Part shown: piece after piece, positions 8,867-17,361 of the stretch | Numbering within the stretch: the stretch's first letter is position 1 | How the letters are laid out: every line of letters begins with the position of its first letter | Assembly (NCBI GenBank): GCA_036380875.1 | Contig: DASVDX010000070.1 | Coordinates: forward strand, 1 to 64,000 | DNA: 64,000 nucleotides | Reading direction: 5' to 3' | DNA from: ZC4RG17 sp036380875 | Lineage (GTDB): Bacteria; Actinomycetota; Acidimicrobiia; Spongiisociales; ZC4RG35 | The notes under the pieces: generated by a model | Seen by the model: the letters and a program-made list of their open reading frames with translations, nothing else | What the model was told of the DNA's origin: nothing | Database searches by the model: none | Translations under genes and position numbers: made by a program

Positions 8867-9919
8867 ATGCGGGTGGCCATCGTATGCCCCTACGACTTGG
8901 ACCTGGATGGGGGTGTCCAAGCGCAGTGCCTCGGCTTGGCTGCCCGACTGCCCGGGATCGGAATCGAGGCAACGCTCGTGGGCGCCGGGGCGCCTCCTGG
9001 AGGGGTAGGACTCACCGTGAAGGTGAGGGCCAATCGCTCCACCAACCCCATCACCGTCGACCCCCGGTCATGGTTGGCGCTGCGACGCCGCCTCGCCTCC
9101 GCTGACGTCGTCCACGTCCACGAGCCGTTCATCCCGCTCGTCGGCTGGGCCGCCATCACCGTCGACAAACCCGCCGTCGCAACCTTCCATGCCGACCCCG
9201 CCCCCTGGACTCGCCGTCTCTACCGAGTTGGTGCGGGCTTCGGCCGCCGCGTCTTGCGCGGATGCGTCGTCACGGCGGCGAGCGAGGTGGCGGCATCGGC
9301 CCTCCCCCCGGCATGGGGAGAGGCCGTGATCGTGCCCAACGGAATCGATGTCGCCGCCTACGACCCCGGCGTCGAGCGCCTGCCGAATCGGGTCGTGTTC
9401 CTGGGGCGTGACGACCCGAGGAAAGGCCTCGATGTTCTGCTCGCAGCGTGGCCCGGAATCCGACAGGCGGTGCCAGACGCCGAGCTGCTGGTGCTGGGAA
9501 GGGTCCAGCCTCGCGCCTTGGCCGGCGTGGAGTTCCGGGGATGGGTGGAAGAGGACGAGAAGCGGCGTCTGCTCGGCTCGGCGTCTGTGATGGTCGCGCC
9601 GAACCTGGGCGGGGAGAGCTTCGGGATCACGGTCGCCGAGGCGATGGCGGCCGGATGCGCCGTCGTGGCCTCCGATCTCCCGGCATTCACCGCCGTTCTC
9701 GCCGGATCCGGGGCCCTCGTTGCCAGAGGGCAGGTCGAGCCACTGCGGAGAGAAGTCACCGCCCTCCTCACCGACCACGAACGAGCCAGACAGCTAGGAG
9801 AAGCAGCCCGCCGTGCGGCGCAGAGGTTCGACTGGGACGTCGTGACACGTCGCTACGGCGAGATATACGAATCGGCGGTAACCGCCTACCGAACTACCAT
9901 TCGGAGTCGGAAGGAGTAA
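8867..9919 (+). CDS. pimA: GT4 glycosyltransferase, phosphatidylinositol alpha-mannosyltransferase-like (PimA)
   Basis: A 350-residue GT-B fold enzyme. The N-terminal acceptor domain begins with MRVAIVCPYDLDLDGGVQ and contains VHVHEP and ATFHAD (His 108). The donor domain has VPNGID, GRDDPRKGLD and GESFGITVAEAMAAG with the EX7E pair Glu 260/Glu 268. These match PimA, which adds the first mannose from GDP-mannose to phosphatidylinositol. The gene order CDP-alcohol transferase, acyltransferase, PimA is the same as in mycobacteria (pgsA1, Rv2611c, pimA), which supports the specific name. Confidence 0.85.
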   Translation: MRVAIVCPYDLDLDGGVQAQCLGLAARLPGIGIEATLVGAGAPPGGVGLTVKVRANRSTNPITVDPRSWLALRRRLASADVVHVHEPFIPLVGWAAITVDKPAVATFHADPAPWTRRLYRVGAGFGRRVLRGCVVTAASEVAASALPPAWGEAVIVPNGIDVAAYDPGVERLPNRVVFLGRDDPRKGLDVLLAAWPGIRQAVPDAELLVLGRVQPRALAGVEFRGWVEEDEKRRLLGSASVMVAPNLGGESFGITVAEAMAAGCAVVASDLPAFTAVLAGSGALVARGQVEPLRREVTALLTDHERARQLGEAARRAAQRFDWDVVTRRYGEIYESAVTAYRTTIRSRKE

Positions 9920-9921
9920 CC

Positions 9922-10803
9922 GTGGAACGTGGAACCCAACTCGTCAAGCGAGGGCTGGCCGAAATGCTCAAAGGCGGCGTCATCATGGACGTCGTCAACG
10001 CCGAACAGGCGCGTATCGCCGAGGAGGCCGGCGCCGTAGCCGTGATGGCGCTCGAGCGCGTTCCCGCTGACATCCGCCGCCAGGGCGGCGTCGCCCGGAT
10101 GGCCGACCCGACGAAGATCCAGGAGATCCAGGCGGCCGTGTCCATCCCGGTCATGGCCAAGGCCCGCATCGGTCACTTCCTCGAGGCCCGGGTGCTCGAA
10201 GCCCTCGAAGTCGACTTCATCGACGAGTCCGAGGTGCTGACCCCCGCGGACGAGGAGTACCACATCGACAAGTGGGCGTTCACGACCCCGTTCGTGTGCG
10301 GCGCCCGCAACCTCGGTGAGGCGCTGCGCCGGATCGCCGAGGGGGCGGCCATGATCCGCACCAAGGGCGAGGCGGGAACCGGCAACATCGTCGAAGCGGT
10401 GCGCCACATGCGCACGATGAACCGCGAGATCGCCGCCGTCACCCAACTCAGCGACGAACAGCTCGTCTCCGCCGCCCGTGACCTGGGCGCCCCGGTCGAG
10501 CTGGTGAGGATCGTCCGTGACGAGGGCCGGCTGCCGGTCGTCAACTTCGCCGCCGGGGGAGTGGCCACTCCCGCCGATGCCGCCCTCATGATGGCGCTCG
10601 GCTGCGACGGCGTCTTCGTCGGCTCGGGCATCTTCAAGAGCTCCGATCCGGAGGCCTACGCACGGGCGATCGTCGAGGCCACCACCTACTGGGAAGATGC
10701 CGCCAAGGTCGCCAAGGTCTCGACCGGCCTGGGAGAGGCGATGGCCGGCATCGAGATCGAGCAGCTGACCGAGGCCGAGCGGCTGGCAACGAGAGGCTGG
10801 TGA
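9922..10803 (+). CDS. pdxS: Pyridoxal 5'-phosphate synthase, PdxS subunit
   Basis: The 293-residue TIM-barrel synthase subunit that makes PLP from ribose 5-phosphate, glyceraldehyde 3-phosphate and ammonia. Highly conserved blocks are visible: KRGLAEMLKGGVIMDVVNAEQA, ALERVPADIR, the Schiff-base lysine in VMAKARIGH, and MIRTKGEAGTGNI with the second catalytic lysine. GTG 9922 has an AAGGAG Shine-Dalgarno 6 nt upstream, and the upstream in-frame extension lies wholly inside pimA. It pairs with pdxT directly downstream. PLP made here could serve the aminotransferase and MocR regulator later in the window. Confidence 0.96.
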   Translation: MERGTQLVKRGLAEMLKGGVIMDVVNAEQARIAEEAGAVAVMALERVPADIRRQGGVARMADPTKIQEIQAAVSIPVMAKARIGHFLEARVLEALEVDFIDESEVLTPADEEYHIDKWAFTTPFVCGARNLGEALRRIAEGAAMIRTKGEAGTGNIVEAVRHMRTMNREIAAVTQLSDEQLVSAARDLGAPVELVRIVRDEGRLPVVNFAAGGVATPADAALMMALGCDGVFVGSGIFKSSDPEAYARAIVEATTYWEDAAKVAKVSTGLGEAMAGIEIEQLTEAERLATRGW

Positions 10804-10806
10804 GCC

Positions 10807-11382
10807 GTGCCCCGAGTGGGGGTCCTCGCCCTGCAGGGCGACGTTCGCGAGCACATCCGGGCGCTGTCGGCGCTGGACGTGGAGGCGTCGGCGGTGAAGA
10901 GCGCCGACGAAGTCGAGGCCATCGATGCTCTCGTCATCCCCGGGGGTGAGTCGACCACGATCGGTCGGCTGGCGGAGCGTTTCGGCTTGATCGAGCCCTT
11001 GCGGAGCCGAATCGAAGGCGGGATGCCGGTGTTCGGCACTTGTGCGGGCATGATCTTCCTCGCAGTCGGCGTCACCGAGGGCACCCAGCCCCAGCTCGGG
11101 TGCCTCGACATCGTCGTGCGCCGGAACGCGTTCGGCCGACAAAACGACTCTTTCGAAGCCGACCTCCCCATCCGAGGGCTGGACGAGCCCTTCCACGCCG
11201 TCTTCATCCGAGCGCCGTGGGTCGAGAAGACCGGGTCGGGCGTCGAGATCCTGGCGAGCGTCGACGACCATCCGGTGATGGTGCGGCAAGGAAACATCTA
11301 CGCTGCTTCCTTCCACCCAGAACTCACCGACGACGATCGCGTCCACCGGATGTTCCTCGATCTCGTCGCCGCCGACTCGTAG
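10807..11382 (+). CDS. pdxT: Pyridoxal 5'-phosphate synthase, glutaminase subunit PdxT
   Basis: A 191-residue class I glutaminase that supplies ammonia to PdxS. The oxyanion segment VIPGGESTT, nucleophile Cys in GTCAGMI and the catalytic His-Glu of SFHPEL are intact. Starts with GTG 3 bp after the pdxS stop. Length is normal for the family. Confidence 0.95.
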   Translation: MPRVGVLALQGDVREHIRALSALDVEASAVKSADEVEAIDALVIPGGESTTIGRLAERFGLIEPLRSRIEGGMPVFGTCAGMIFLAVGVTEGTQPQLGCLDIVVRRNAFGRQNDSFEADLPIRGLDEPFHAVFIRAPWVEKTGSGVEILASVDDHPVMVRQGNIYAASFHPELTDDDRVHRMFLDLVAADS

Positions 11383-11392
11383 AAGGAGCCCT

Positions 11393-12142
11393 ATGGCCGG
11401 ACATTCCAAATGGGCAAACATCAAGCACCGCAAGGGCCGCCAGGACGCCGCCCGCGGCAAGCTCTTCGCCAAGCTGGCGAAGAGGATCGAAGTGGCCGCC
11501 CGTGAGGGCGGGGGTGACCCCAATTTCAACCCCACACTCGCCACCGCCGTGGAGAAGGCCAAGGAGGCCTCGATGCCCAACGACAACATCGAACGGGCCA
11601 TCAAGCGCGGTATCGGGGCCATCGAAGGTGCTGCCTACGAGGAGATCTGGTACGAGGGCTACGGGCCCGGAGGAGTCGCCCTGTACGTGCAGGTGCTGAC
11701 CGACAATCGCAACCGGGCCGCGTCCGAGGTCCGGTCGACGTTCACCCGCAACGCCGGGAACCTCGGGGAGCCGGGCTCGGTCGGGTATCTCTTCAGCCAG
11801 AAGGGCACGATCCTCGCCCGGGGAGAAGAAGAAAACGTGATGCTCACCGCCCTCGACGCCGGCGCCGAGGACATCCGTGACTCGGGCGACGGCACGTTCG
11901 AAGTGATCACGGCCCCTTCGGACCTGGAGCAGGTTCGACAGGCTCTCGAGCAGGTCGGCATCACGATCGAAAACGCAGATATCACCCAGATGCCCTCCGC
12001 CACCGTCCCCGTGGCGGAAGCCGAAGGCAAAAAACTCCTGCGCCTGATCGACGCCCTCGATGACCTCGACGACGTCCAGGCGGTCTACGCCAACTACGAC
12101 ATCGACGACTCCGTGATGGAGACGGTCCTGGCCGAGGCGTGA
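11393..12142 (+). CDS. yebC: YebC/PmpR-family protein (transcription/translation-associated)
   Basis: A 249-residue protein beginning MAGHSKWANIKHRKGRQDA, the hallmark of the YebC/TACO1 family, followed by MPNDNIERAIKRG and YEEIWYEGYGPGGVA. Family members have been described as DNA-binding regulators and, more recently, as ribosome-associated factors helping with difficult peptide bonds. The association with ruvCAB downstream is conserved in many bacteria. A GAAGGAG site lies 4-5 nt before the ATG. Confidence 0.93.
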   Translation: MAGHSKWANIKHRKGRQDAARGKLFAKLAKRIEVAAREGGGDPNFNPTLATAVEKAKEASMPNDNIERAIKRGIGAIEGAAYEEIWYEGYGPGGVALYVQVLTDNRNRAASEVRSTFTRNAGNLGEPGSVGYLFSQKGTILARGEEENVMLTALDAGAEDIRDSGDGTFEVITAPSDLEQVRQALEQVGITIENADITQMPSATVPVAEAEGKKLLRLIDALDDLDDVQAVYANYDIDDSVMETVLAEA

Positions 12143-12215
12143 TTTCGGGCGATTGACCCGATCCCGTCCCTTTCTTGGCCTAGGGTGTAGAACACATGTT
12201 CGTCTTGGGCTGCTC

Positions 12216-12713
12216 ATGATCGTGTTGGGCATCGACCCCGGCTTGACCGTCACGGGCTACGGCGTCGTCGAGGGCGGCCACCCGCCTCGGCCCGTGGCCG
12301 CCGGCGTGATCCGCACTCCTGTCGAGGAGCCGATCGGACAGCGTCTCGCCGTCCTCTTCGCCAACCTGACCGAAGTCATCGCCCAGCACCGGCCAGATGT
12401 CGTTGCCCTCGAGACCGTCTTCACCAACCGCAACCTGAACACCGCCATATCGGTGGGGCGCGCCTCGGGAGTGGCGATCCTGGCCGCTGCCCAGGGAGGG
12501 ATCCCTGTCGCCGAATACGCCCCGACGGCGGTGAAGTCGGCGGTGACGGGCGACGGGTCCGCCGACAAGCAGGGTGTGGCGGCGATGGTCGCCCGCTTGC
12601 TGCGGCTGGAATCGCCGCCTTCGCCCGCCGACGCCGCCGACGCCCTCGCCGTCGCCTTGTGTCACCTACGCACCTCGCCGTTGGTCGCTCGCACCGTGGG
12701 AGGGGCCAGGTGA
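12216..12713 (+). CDS. ruvC: Holliday junction endonuclease RuvC
   Basis: A 165-residue RNase H-fold resolvase. The acidic catalytic set is intact: Asp 7 (GIDPG), Glu 66 (ALETVF), Asp 139 and Asp 142 (ADAADALA). The ATG at 12216 gives the standard N-terminus MIVLGIDPG; the longer in-frame reading adds residues with no family homology. A possible -10 (TAGGGT or TAGAAC) lies at 12181-12193, so ruvCAB may have its own promoter. Confidence 0.94.
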   Translation: MIVLGIDPGLTVTGYGVVEGGHPPRPVAAGVIRTPVEEPIGQRLAVLFANLTEVIAQHRPDVVALETVFTNRNLNTAISVGRASGVAILAAAQGGIPVAEYAPTAVKSAVTGDGSADKQGVAAMVARLLRLESPPSPADAADALAVALCHLRTSPLVARTVGGAR

Positions 12714-13285
12714 TCGCCCGGCTACGAGGCACGCTGGCCGCGGTGGCGCCCGCCGTCGTGATCGATGTCGGCGGCGTCGGCTATCGAGTGTCGATGACGC
12801 CCCAGGCGCTCTCCGAGCTGCCTCCCATCGGAGAAGAGGTGGTCGTCCACACCCACCTCCACGTCCGCGAAGACGAGATGAGCCTCTATGGCTTCCTGAG
12901 CGCCGCCGAACGCGATCTGTTCCGCATCCTCATCTCGACGAGCGGCGTCGGCCCCAAAGTCGGTATGGCGCTTCTGTCCACCCTCCGGCCCGACCAACTG
13001 CGCAGGGCAATCCTCAGCGAGGACGCCGGAGCGCTGGCGGCGGCCCCCGGCGTGGGGAAACGTTCAGCGCAAAGACTCATCCTCGAACTTCGGCCCAAGC
13101 TGGCGGACGCGGAGGCCGACGTCACGGATCCGGGCGGGTCGGCCCAGGTGCGGATGGCATTGGAACAACTCGGCTACCGGCCCGACGAGATCAACGAAGT
13201 CATGGCCGAACTGGACGAGGATGGAAGCGTGCAAGACCAGGTGAAGGCCGCACTCAAGCTTCTGGGACAGGCGCGCCGTGCGTGA
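12710..13285 (+). CDS. ruvA: Holliday junction branch-migration protein RuvA
   Basis: A 191-residue junction-binding protein. It has the N-terminal OB fold (VIARLRGTLAAV through YGFLS), two helix-hairpin-helix units (LISTSGVGPKVGMALL and APGVGKRSAQRLILELR) and the C-terminal domain III (AQVRMALEQLGYRPDEI) that contacts RuvB. GTG 12710 overlaps the ruvC stop as GTGA, which also gives the correct family N-terminus. Confidence 0.94.
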   Translation: MIARLRGTLAAVAPAVVIDVGGVGYRVSMTPQALSELPPIGEEVVVHTHLHVREDEMSLYGFLSAAERDLFRILISTSGVGPKVGMALLSTLRPDQLRRAILSEDAGALAAAPGVGKRSAQRLILELRPKLADAEADVTDPGGSAQVRMALEQLGYRPDEINEVMAELDEDGSVQDQVKAALKLLGQARRA

Positions 13286-14285
13286 GGAGAGCCTGCTAAG
13301 CCCGACCGTCGAGGACGAGATCGAGGTCACACTGCGACCCCACCGCCTCGACGAGTTCATAGGCCAAGACCGCGTCAAGGAACGCTTGTGGATCTCCATC
13401 GACGCGGCTCGGGCGGAAGGCCGCTCCCTCGACCACATCCTGCTCTCCGGACCGCCCGGCCTCGGGAAGACGACCCTGGCCGGCATCGTCGCCGCCGAGA
13501 TGGGAACCGCCCTGCGGGTGACTTCCGGGCCGGCGTTGGAGCGGCCCGGCGACCTGGCGGCGATCCTGTCCAATCTCGAGCCCGGCGACGTGTTCTTCAT
13601 CGACGAGATCCATCGCTTGTCCCGCACCGTCGAAGAGGTGCTCTACTCGGCGATGGAAGACTTCGTCATCGACATCGTCTTGGGGAAAGGGCCCACGGCG
13701 CAGTCGATCCGGCTCGACCTGCCGCGTTTCACCCTGATCGGCGCCACCACCCGCAAGGGCACGGTCACCGCACCGCTCCGTGACCGCTTCGGGATCGAGG
13801 AAAAGCTCGACTACTACACCGACGAGGAACTGGGAGCGATCGTGCGCCGATCTGCAGGGATCCTGGGTGTGGAGATCACGGCCGACGCTGCCATGGAGAT
13901 CGCCCGCCGGAGCCGGTCCACCCCACGGATCGCCAACCGGCTCCTCGCCCGGGTACGCGATTATGCCGTCGCCCGGGCGGACGGCCGGGTCGACCGGGAT
14001 GTCGCCGACCAGGCGCTGGTCGTCTTCGAAGTGGACGAGCTCGGGCTCGACAAGGTCGACCGGGCGATCCTGGAGGCGATCATCCTCAAGTTCGGCGGCG
14101 GGCCAGTCGGTCTCGGAACCTTGGCCATCGCCGTGGGAGAAGAGCCGGAGACCGTGGAGGACGCCTACGAGCCGTTCCTTCTCCAGATCGGCCTCATCCA
14201 GCGGACGCCGAGAGGCCGCATCGCCACCGACCTCGCCTACCGTCACCTGGGTGTCCAAAAACCCGGGCAACCCACCCTGCTCTGA
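13278..14285 (+). CDS. ruvB: Holliday junction branch-migration ATPase RuvB
   Basis: A 335-residue AAA+ motor. Walker A is GPPGLGKTT (residues 58-66), Walker B is FFIDEIHRL (DEIH at 109-112), sensor 1 is IGATTRKG, and the arginine-finger segment is APLRDRFGI. The C-terminal winged helix ends with RTPRGRIATDLAYRHLG. The GTG start overlaps the end of ruvA by 8 bp. RuvB drives branch migration on RuvA-bound junctions. Confidence 0.96.
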   Translation: MREESLLSPTVEDEIEVTLRPHRLDEFIGQDRVKERLWISIDAARAEGRSLDHILLSGPPGLGKTTLAGIVAAEMGTALRVTSGPALERPGDLAAILSNLEPGDVFFIDEIHRLSRTVEEVLYSAMEDFVIDIVLGKGPTAQSIRLDLPRFTLIGATTRKGTVTAPLRDRFGIEEKLDYYTDEELGAIVRRSAGILGVEITADAAMEIARRSRSTPRIANRLLARVRDYAVARADGRVDRDVADQALVVFEVDELGLDKVDRAILEAIILKFGGGPVGLGTLAIAVGEEPETVEDAYEPFLLQIGLIQRTPRGRIATDLAYRHLGVQKPGQPTLL

Positions 14286-14303
14286 ACCCGATTCCCGGAT
14301 CTC

Positions 14304-15317
14304 GTGCTGACCGCTGACTTCGACTACGAGTTGCCCGAAGACGCCATCGCCCAGTCGCCGGCCGAGCCCCGGGACTCTTCGCGGCTGCTCGTCACGGCCG
14401 ACATGTCCGACCACCTGTTCTCGGAGTTGCCCGACCTCTTGGGCCCGAAGGACATCGTCGTGGTCAACGACACCAGGGTGCGAGCCGCCCGGCTCCACCT
14501 CACGAAAACGGAGACCGGCGGGGCGGTGGAGCTCCTCCTCCTCGAGCAGCGGGAAGACGGCCAGTGGGAGGCGCTGGTGCGTCCCGCTCGCCGCCTCCGC
14601 CAGGGCACGCGGCTCTCCGGTGAGCACCTCACGGCACGGCTCGTCTCCGATCCGGTGGATGGCATAGCCGTCGTGTCGATCGACGCCGACGGGGACGTCG
14701 AGGAAGCCATCGAACGGGCAGGGGAGGTGCCCCTCCCTCCATACATAACCGCCGCTTTGCCCGACGCCGGCCGGTACCAGACCGTCTACGCCCGCACGAC
14801 CGGCTCGGCGGCCGCTCCCACCGCCGGGCTCCACTTCACGGAGGCGCTTTTCGAGCGCCTCGACCGGGGGACGGCGGGGATCGTCCGCGTCGAGCTCCGC
14901 GTGGGATTGGGCACGTTCCGGCCCATCGCCACCGAGACAGTGGAAGACCACCAGATGCACCGCGAGTGGGTGTCGGTGCCCGAGGAGACCGTCTCCGCCA
15001 TCGAGACGGCCCGCCGACGCGGCGGCCGGGTCGTCGCCATCGGAACCACCGTCGTGCGGGCGCTCGAAACGGCAGCACGCGAGGGCACCCTGCAACCGTG
15101 GACCGGCCACACCGACCTCTACATCACACCCGGCTTCCGGTTTCGCGTCGTGGACCGGCTGGTGACCAATTTCCACATGCCCCGCTCCAGCCTGCTCGTG
15201 ATGATCGCCGCCTTCATGGGGTCGCGATGGAAAGAGGCATATGCCACCGCTCTCGAGCGGGGCTACCGGTTCCTCTCCTTCGGTGACGCCATGCTCTGTG
15301 ACCGGGAGGGGACATGA
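14304..15317 (+). CDS. queA: S-adenosylmethionine:tRNA ribosyltransferase-isomerase QueA
   Basis: A 337-residue enzyme that transfers and rearranges the ribosyl moiety of SAM onto preQ1-tRNA to give epoxyqueuosine. Conserved segments are FDYELPEDAIAQ-P, VVVNDTRVRAARL, TGSAAAPTAGLHFTE and YITPGFRFRVVDRLVTNFHMPRS near the C-terminus. GTG start. It is followed with a 4-bp overlap by tgt, the other tRNA-guanine modification gene. Confidence 0.94.
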   Translation: MLTADFDYELPEDAIAQSPAEPRDSSRLLVTADMSDHLFSELPDLLGPKDIVVVNDTRVRAARLHLTKTETGGAVELLLLEQREDGQWEALVRPARRLRQGTRLSGEHLTARLVSDPVDGIAVVSIDADGDVEEAIERAGEVPLPPYITAALPDAGRYQTVYARTTGSAAAPTAGLHFTEALFERLDRGTAGIVRVELRVGLGTFRPIATETVEDHQMHREWVSVPEETVSAIETARRRGGRVVAIGTTVVRALETAAREGTLQPWTGHTDLYITPGFRFRVVDRLVTNFHMPRSSLLVMIAAFMGSRWKEAYATALERGYRFLSFGDAMLCDREGT

Positions 15318-16441
15318 CCCACGCCGCCGAATGGAGGCTCGAGGCGTCGGATGGGGCGGCCCGGGCCGGATACCTGACGCTGACGCACGGGACCGTCGAG
15401 ACCCCGGCCTTCATGCCCGTCGGGACCCGGGCTGCCGTGCGGGCTCTCGACACCCACGACCTCACCGCAGTCGGCACCCAGATAGTCCTCGCCAACACCT
15501 ATCACCTGATGCTTCGGCCAGGAGCGCAACTGGTGGCGGACATGGGCGGGCTGCACGGTTTCATGGCCTGGAACAGGCCGATCCTCACGGACTCCGGCGG
15601 CTACCAGATCCTCTCGCTAGAGCCCCGGATCACCGAAGACGGCGCCACCTTTCGATCCGTCTACGACGGCTCGGTCGTCCGTCTCACTCCGGAAGAGGCG
15701 GTCGGCGTCCAGCAACTGCTCGGCCCCGACGTGGCGATGGTGCTCGACGTTTGCCTCGCCCTTCCGGCGCCTCCGGAGGAGGTGCGGGAGGCGATGGAAC
15801 TGACGCTTCGCTGGGCGGAGCGTTCCCTCGCCGCCCACACGCGCCCCGATCAGGCGTTGTTCGGGATCGTGCAGGGGGGAACCGACCCCGACCTGAGACG
15901 CGAGTCGGCTGCTCGCACGGCGGCGCTCGGCTTCGCCGGGTTCGGCATCGGCGGGCTGTCGGTGGGAGAGACCCCCGAGGAGCGCAACCAGGCCCTGGAG
16001 GCGGTGATGCCCGAGCTCCCCGATGACAGAGTCCGTTATGTCATGGGTCTGGGCGATGCCGAAGGCGTCCTCGATGCCGTGGCCCGGGGCGCCGACCTGT
16101 TCGACTGCGTGTGGCCCACCCGTCTGGCGCGACACGGCCGGGTCCTGACGAGCGCCGGGGACTTCAACCTCCGACGAGCCGAGTTCGCCGAAGACCCCGC
16201 CCCGCTCGCCCCCGACTGCCCTTGCCTCACATGCGGCACGTACAGCCGCGCCTATCTGCGGCACCTGCTCCTCACCCGCGAACTGGCCGTCCATCGGCTG
16301 CTGAGCCTCCACAACCTGACCTTCACGCTGGGTCTCCTGCGCGACACCCGTCGAGCGATCGTGGCGGGAACGTTCGAGGACTTCCGGGCAGAGGTGGTGG
16401 AGCGACGGCGGAGGGTTGGTCACGAACCGCCGCCCTCCTAA
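15314..16441 (+). CDS. tgt: tRNA-guanine transglycosylase (bacterial Tgt)
   Basis: A 375-residue TIM-barrel enzyme that swaps guanine 34 for preQ1 in GUN-anticodon tRNAs. Proton-donor Asp 93 (TDSGGYQ), nucleophile Asp 264 (DLFDCVWPTR) and the zinc set Cys 302, Cys 304, Cys 307, His 333 are all present. The preQ1-pocket segment, usually DECTPYPA, reads LDVCLALPA, keeping the Asp but not the Glu. No preQ1 synthesis genes are nearby, so preQ1 may be made elsewhere or salvaged. Confidence 0.94.
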   Translation: MTHAAEWRLEASDGAARAGYLTLTHGTVETPAFMPVGTRAAVRALDTHDLTAVGTQIVLANTYHLMLRPGAQLVADMGGLHGFMAWNRPILTDSGGYQILSLEPRITEDGATFRSVYDGSVVRLTPEEAVGVQQLLGPDVAMVLDVCLALPAPPEEVREAMELTLRWAERSLAAHTRPDQALFGIVQGGTDPDLRRESAARTAALGFAGFGIGGLSVGETPEERNQALEAVMPELPDDRVRYVMGLGDAEGVLDAVARGADLFDCVWPTRLARHGRVLTSAGDFNLRRAEFAEDPAPLAPDCPCLTCGTYSRAYLRHLLLTRELAVHRLLSLHNLTFTLGLLRDTRRAIVAGTFEDFRAEVVERRRRVGHEPPPS

Positions 16442-16473
16442 TCTTCGCCCCCCAACAACGAGAGGAAACCAAC

Positions 16474-16782
16474 TTGCCCGTCGTTTTCGCTCAAGAAGCC
16501 GCCGGTTCCGGAACCAGTTCCCTCATCTTCCTCGTGCTGATGGTGGCGGTCTTCTACTTCCTGATCATCCGCCCTCAGCGCAATCGGGCGAAGAAGCAGC
16601 AGGAGCTGGCTGAGTCCCTGCAGCTCGGTGACGAGGTCCAGACCATCGGTGGGATCAAGGGCAAGGTGAAGCGCCTCGACGGCGACGACGTGGTGCTCCA
16701 GATCGAACAGGGCGAGATCCGGATCAGCCGGCGGGCCGTCGCCAGCCGCCTGGGTCCTGACCTGGAGACCACGGGCGACTGA
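16474..16782 (+). CDS. yajC: Preprotein translocase accessory subunit YajC
   Basis: A 102-residue protein with one N-terminal transmembrane helix (SSLIFLVLMVAVFYFLIIRPQ) followed by RNRAKKQQELAESLQLGDEVQTIGGIKG, diagnostic of YajC. I assign the TTG at 16474 as start because AGAGGA lies 7 nt upstream and the longer in-frame reading is inside tgt. YajC normally partners SecD and SecF; here the next gene is apt and no secD/secF is in the window. Confidence 0.9.
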   Translation: MPVVFAQEAAGSGTSSLIFLVLMVAVFYFLIIRPQRNRAKKQQELAESLQLGDEVQTIGGIKGKVKRLDGDDVVLQIEQGEIRISRRAVASRLGPDLETTGD

Positions 16783-16830
16783 GCCGCTCACCGGGCGTGG
16801 ACGGTCTGCGGGATCGCGGGTCGAGGGGCA

Positions 16831-16836
16831 TAGACT
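16831..16836 (+). promoter_or_regulatory. -10 box for apt (leaderless-type)
   Basis: TAGACT followed by 6 nt and then the GTG start of apt, so the predicted transcription start coincides with the start codon. Confidence 0.45.
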
Positions 16837-16842
16837 GACCGC

Positions 16843-17361
16843 GTGAACGAGTTCGCCAGCCTGATTCGTGACATCCCGGACTTCCCGGAGCCGGGAGTGG
16901 TGTTCAAGGACATCACCCCGATCCTCGCCGACGCCGACAAGTTCGCCCGCCTCGTGGCGGCGATGGCCGATCCCTTCCGCGACAAGGGCGTGACCCAGGT
17001 CGCCGGGATCGAAGCTCGGGGATTCACCCTCGCCGCGCCTATCGCGCTCGAGCTCAACGCCGGCTTCATCCCCATTCGCAAGCCAGGCAAGCTCCCGTAC
17101 GAAACGGTGGGCGAGGAATACACTTTGGAGTACGGAAGCGACCGGCTGGAGATCCACGTCGACGCAGCCGGGCCGTCGGACCGTGTGCTCCTCGTCGATG
17201 ACGTGATCGCCACCGGCGGGACGGCAGCGGCGGCTCTCAGGCTGGTCAAAACGACCGGCGCCGAGGTCGTGGGGTTCAGCGTGTTCATCGAACTCGCGTT
17301 CCTCAACGGAAAGGGGACCCTGCCGGAGGTCCCATACCATGCCCTCCTCGTATACGACTGA
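16843..17361 (+). CDS. apt: Adenine phosphoribosyltransferase
   Basis: A 172-residue type I PRTase converting adenine and PRPP to AMP. Family signatures are IRDIPDFPEPGVVFKDITP, GIEARGF, RKPGKLPYETV-EEY and the PRPP loop VLLVDDVIATGGTA. GTG start with a near-abutting -10 box. It precedes rel, overlapping it by 23 bp; the apt-rel pairing is common in actinobacteria and other Gram-positives. Confidence 0.94.
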   Translation: MNEFASLIRDIPDFPEPGVVFKDITPILADADKFARLVAAMADPFRDKGVTQVAGIEARGFTLAAPIALELNAGFIPIRKPGKLPYETVGEEYTLEYGSDRLEIHVDAAGPSDRVLLVDDVIATGGTAAAALRLVKTTGAEVVGFSVFIELAFLNGKGTLPEVPYHALLVYD

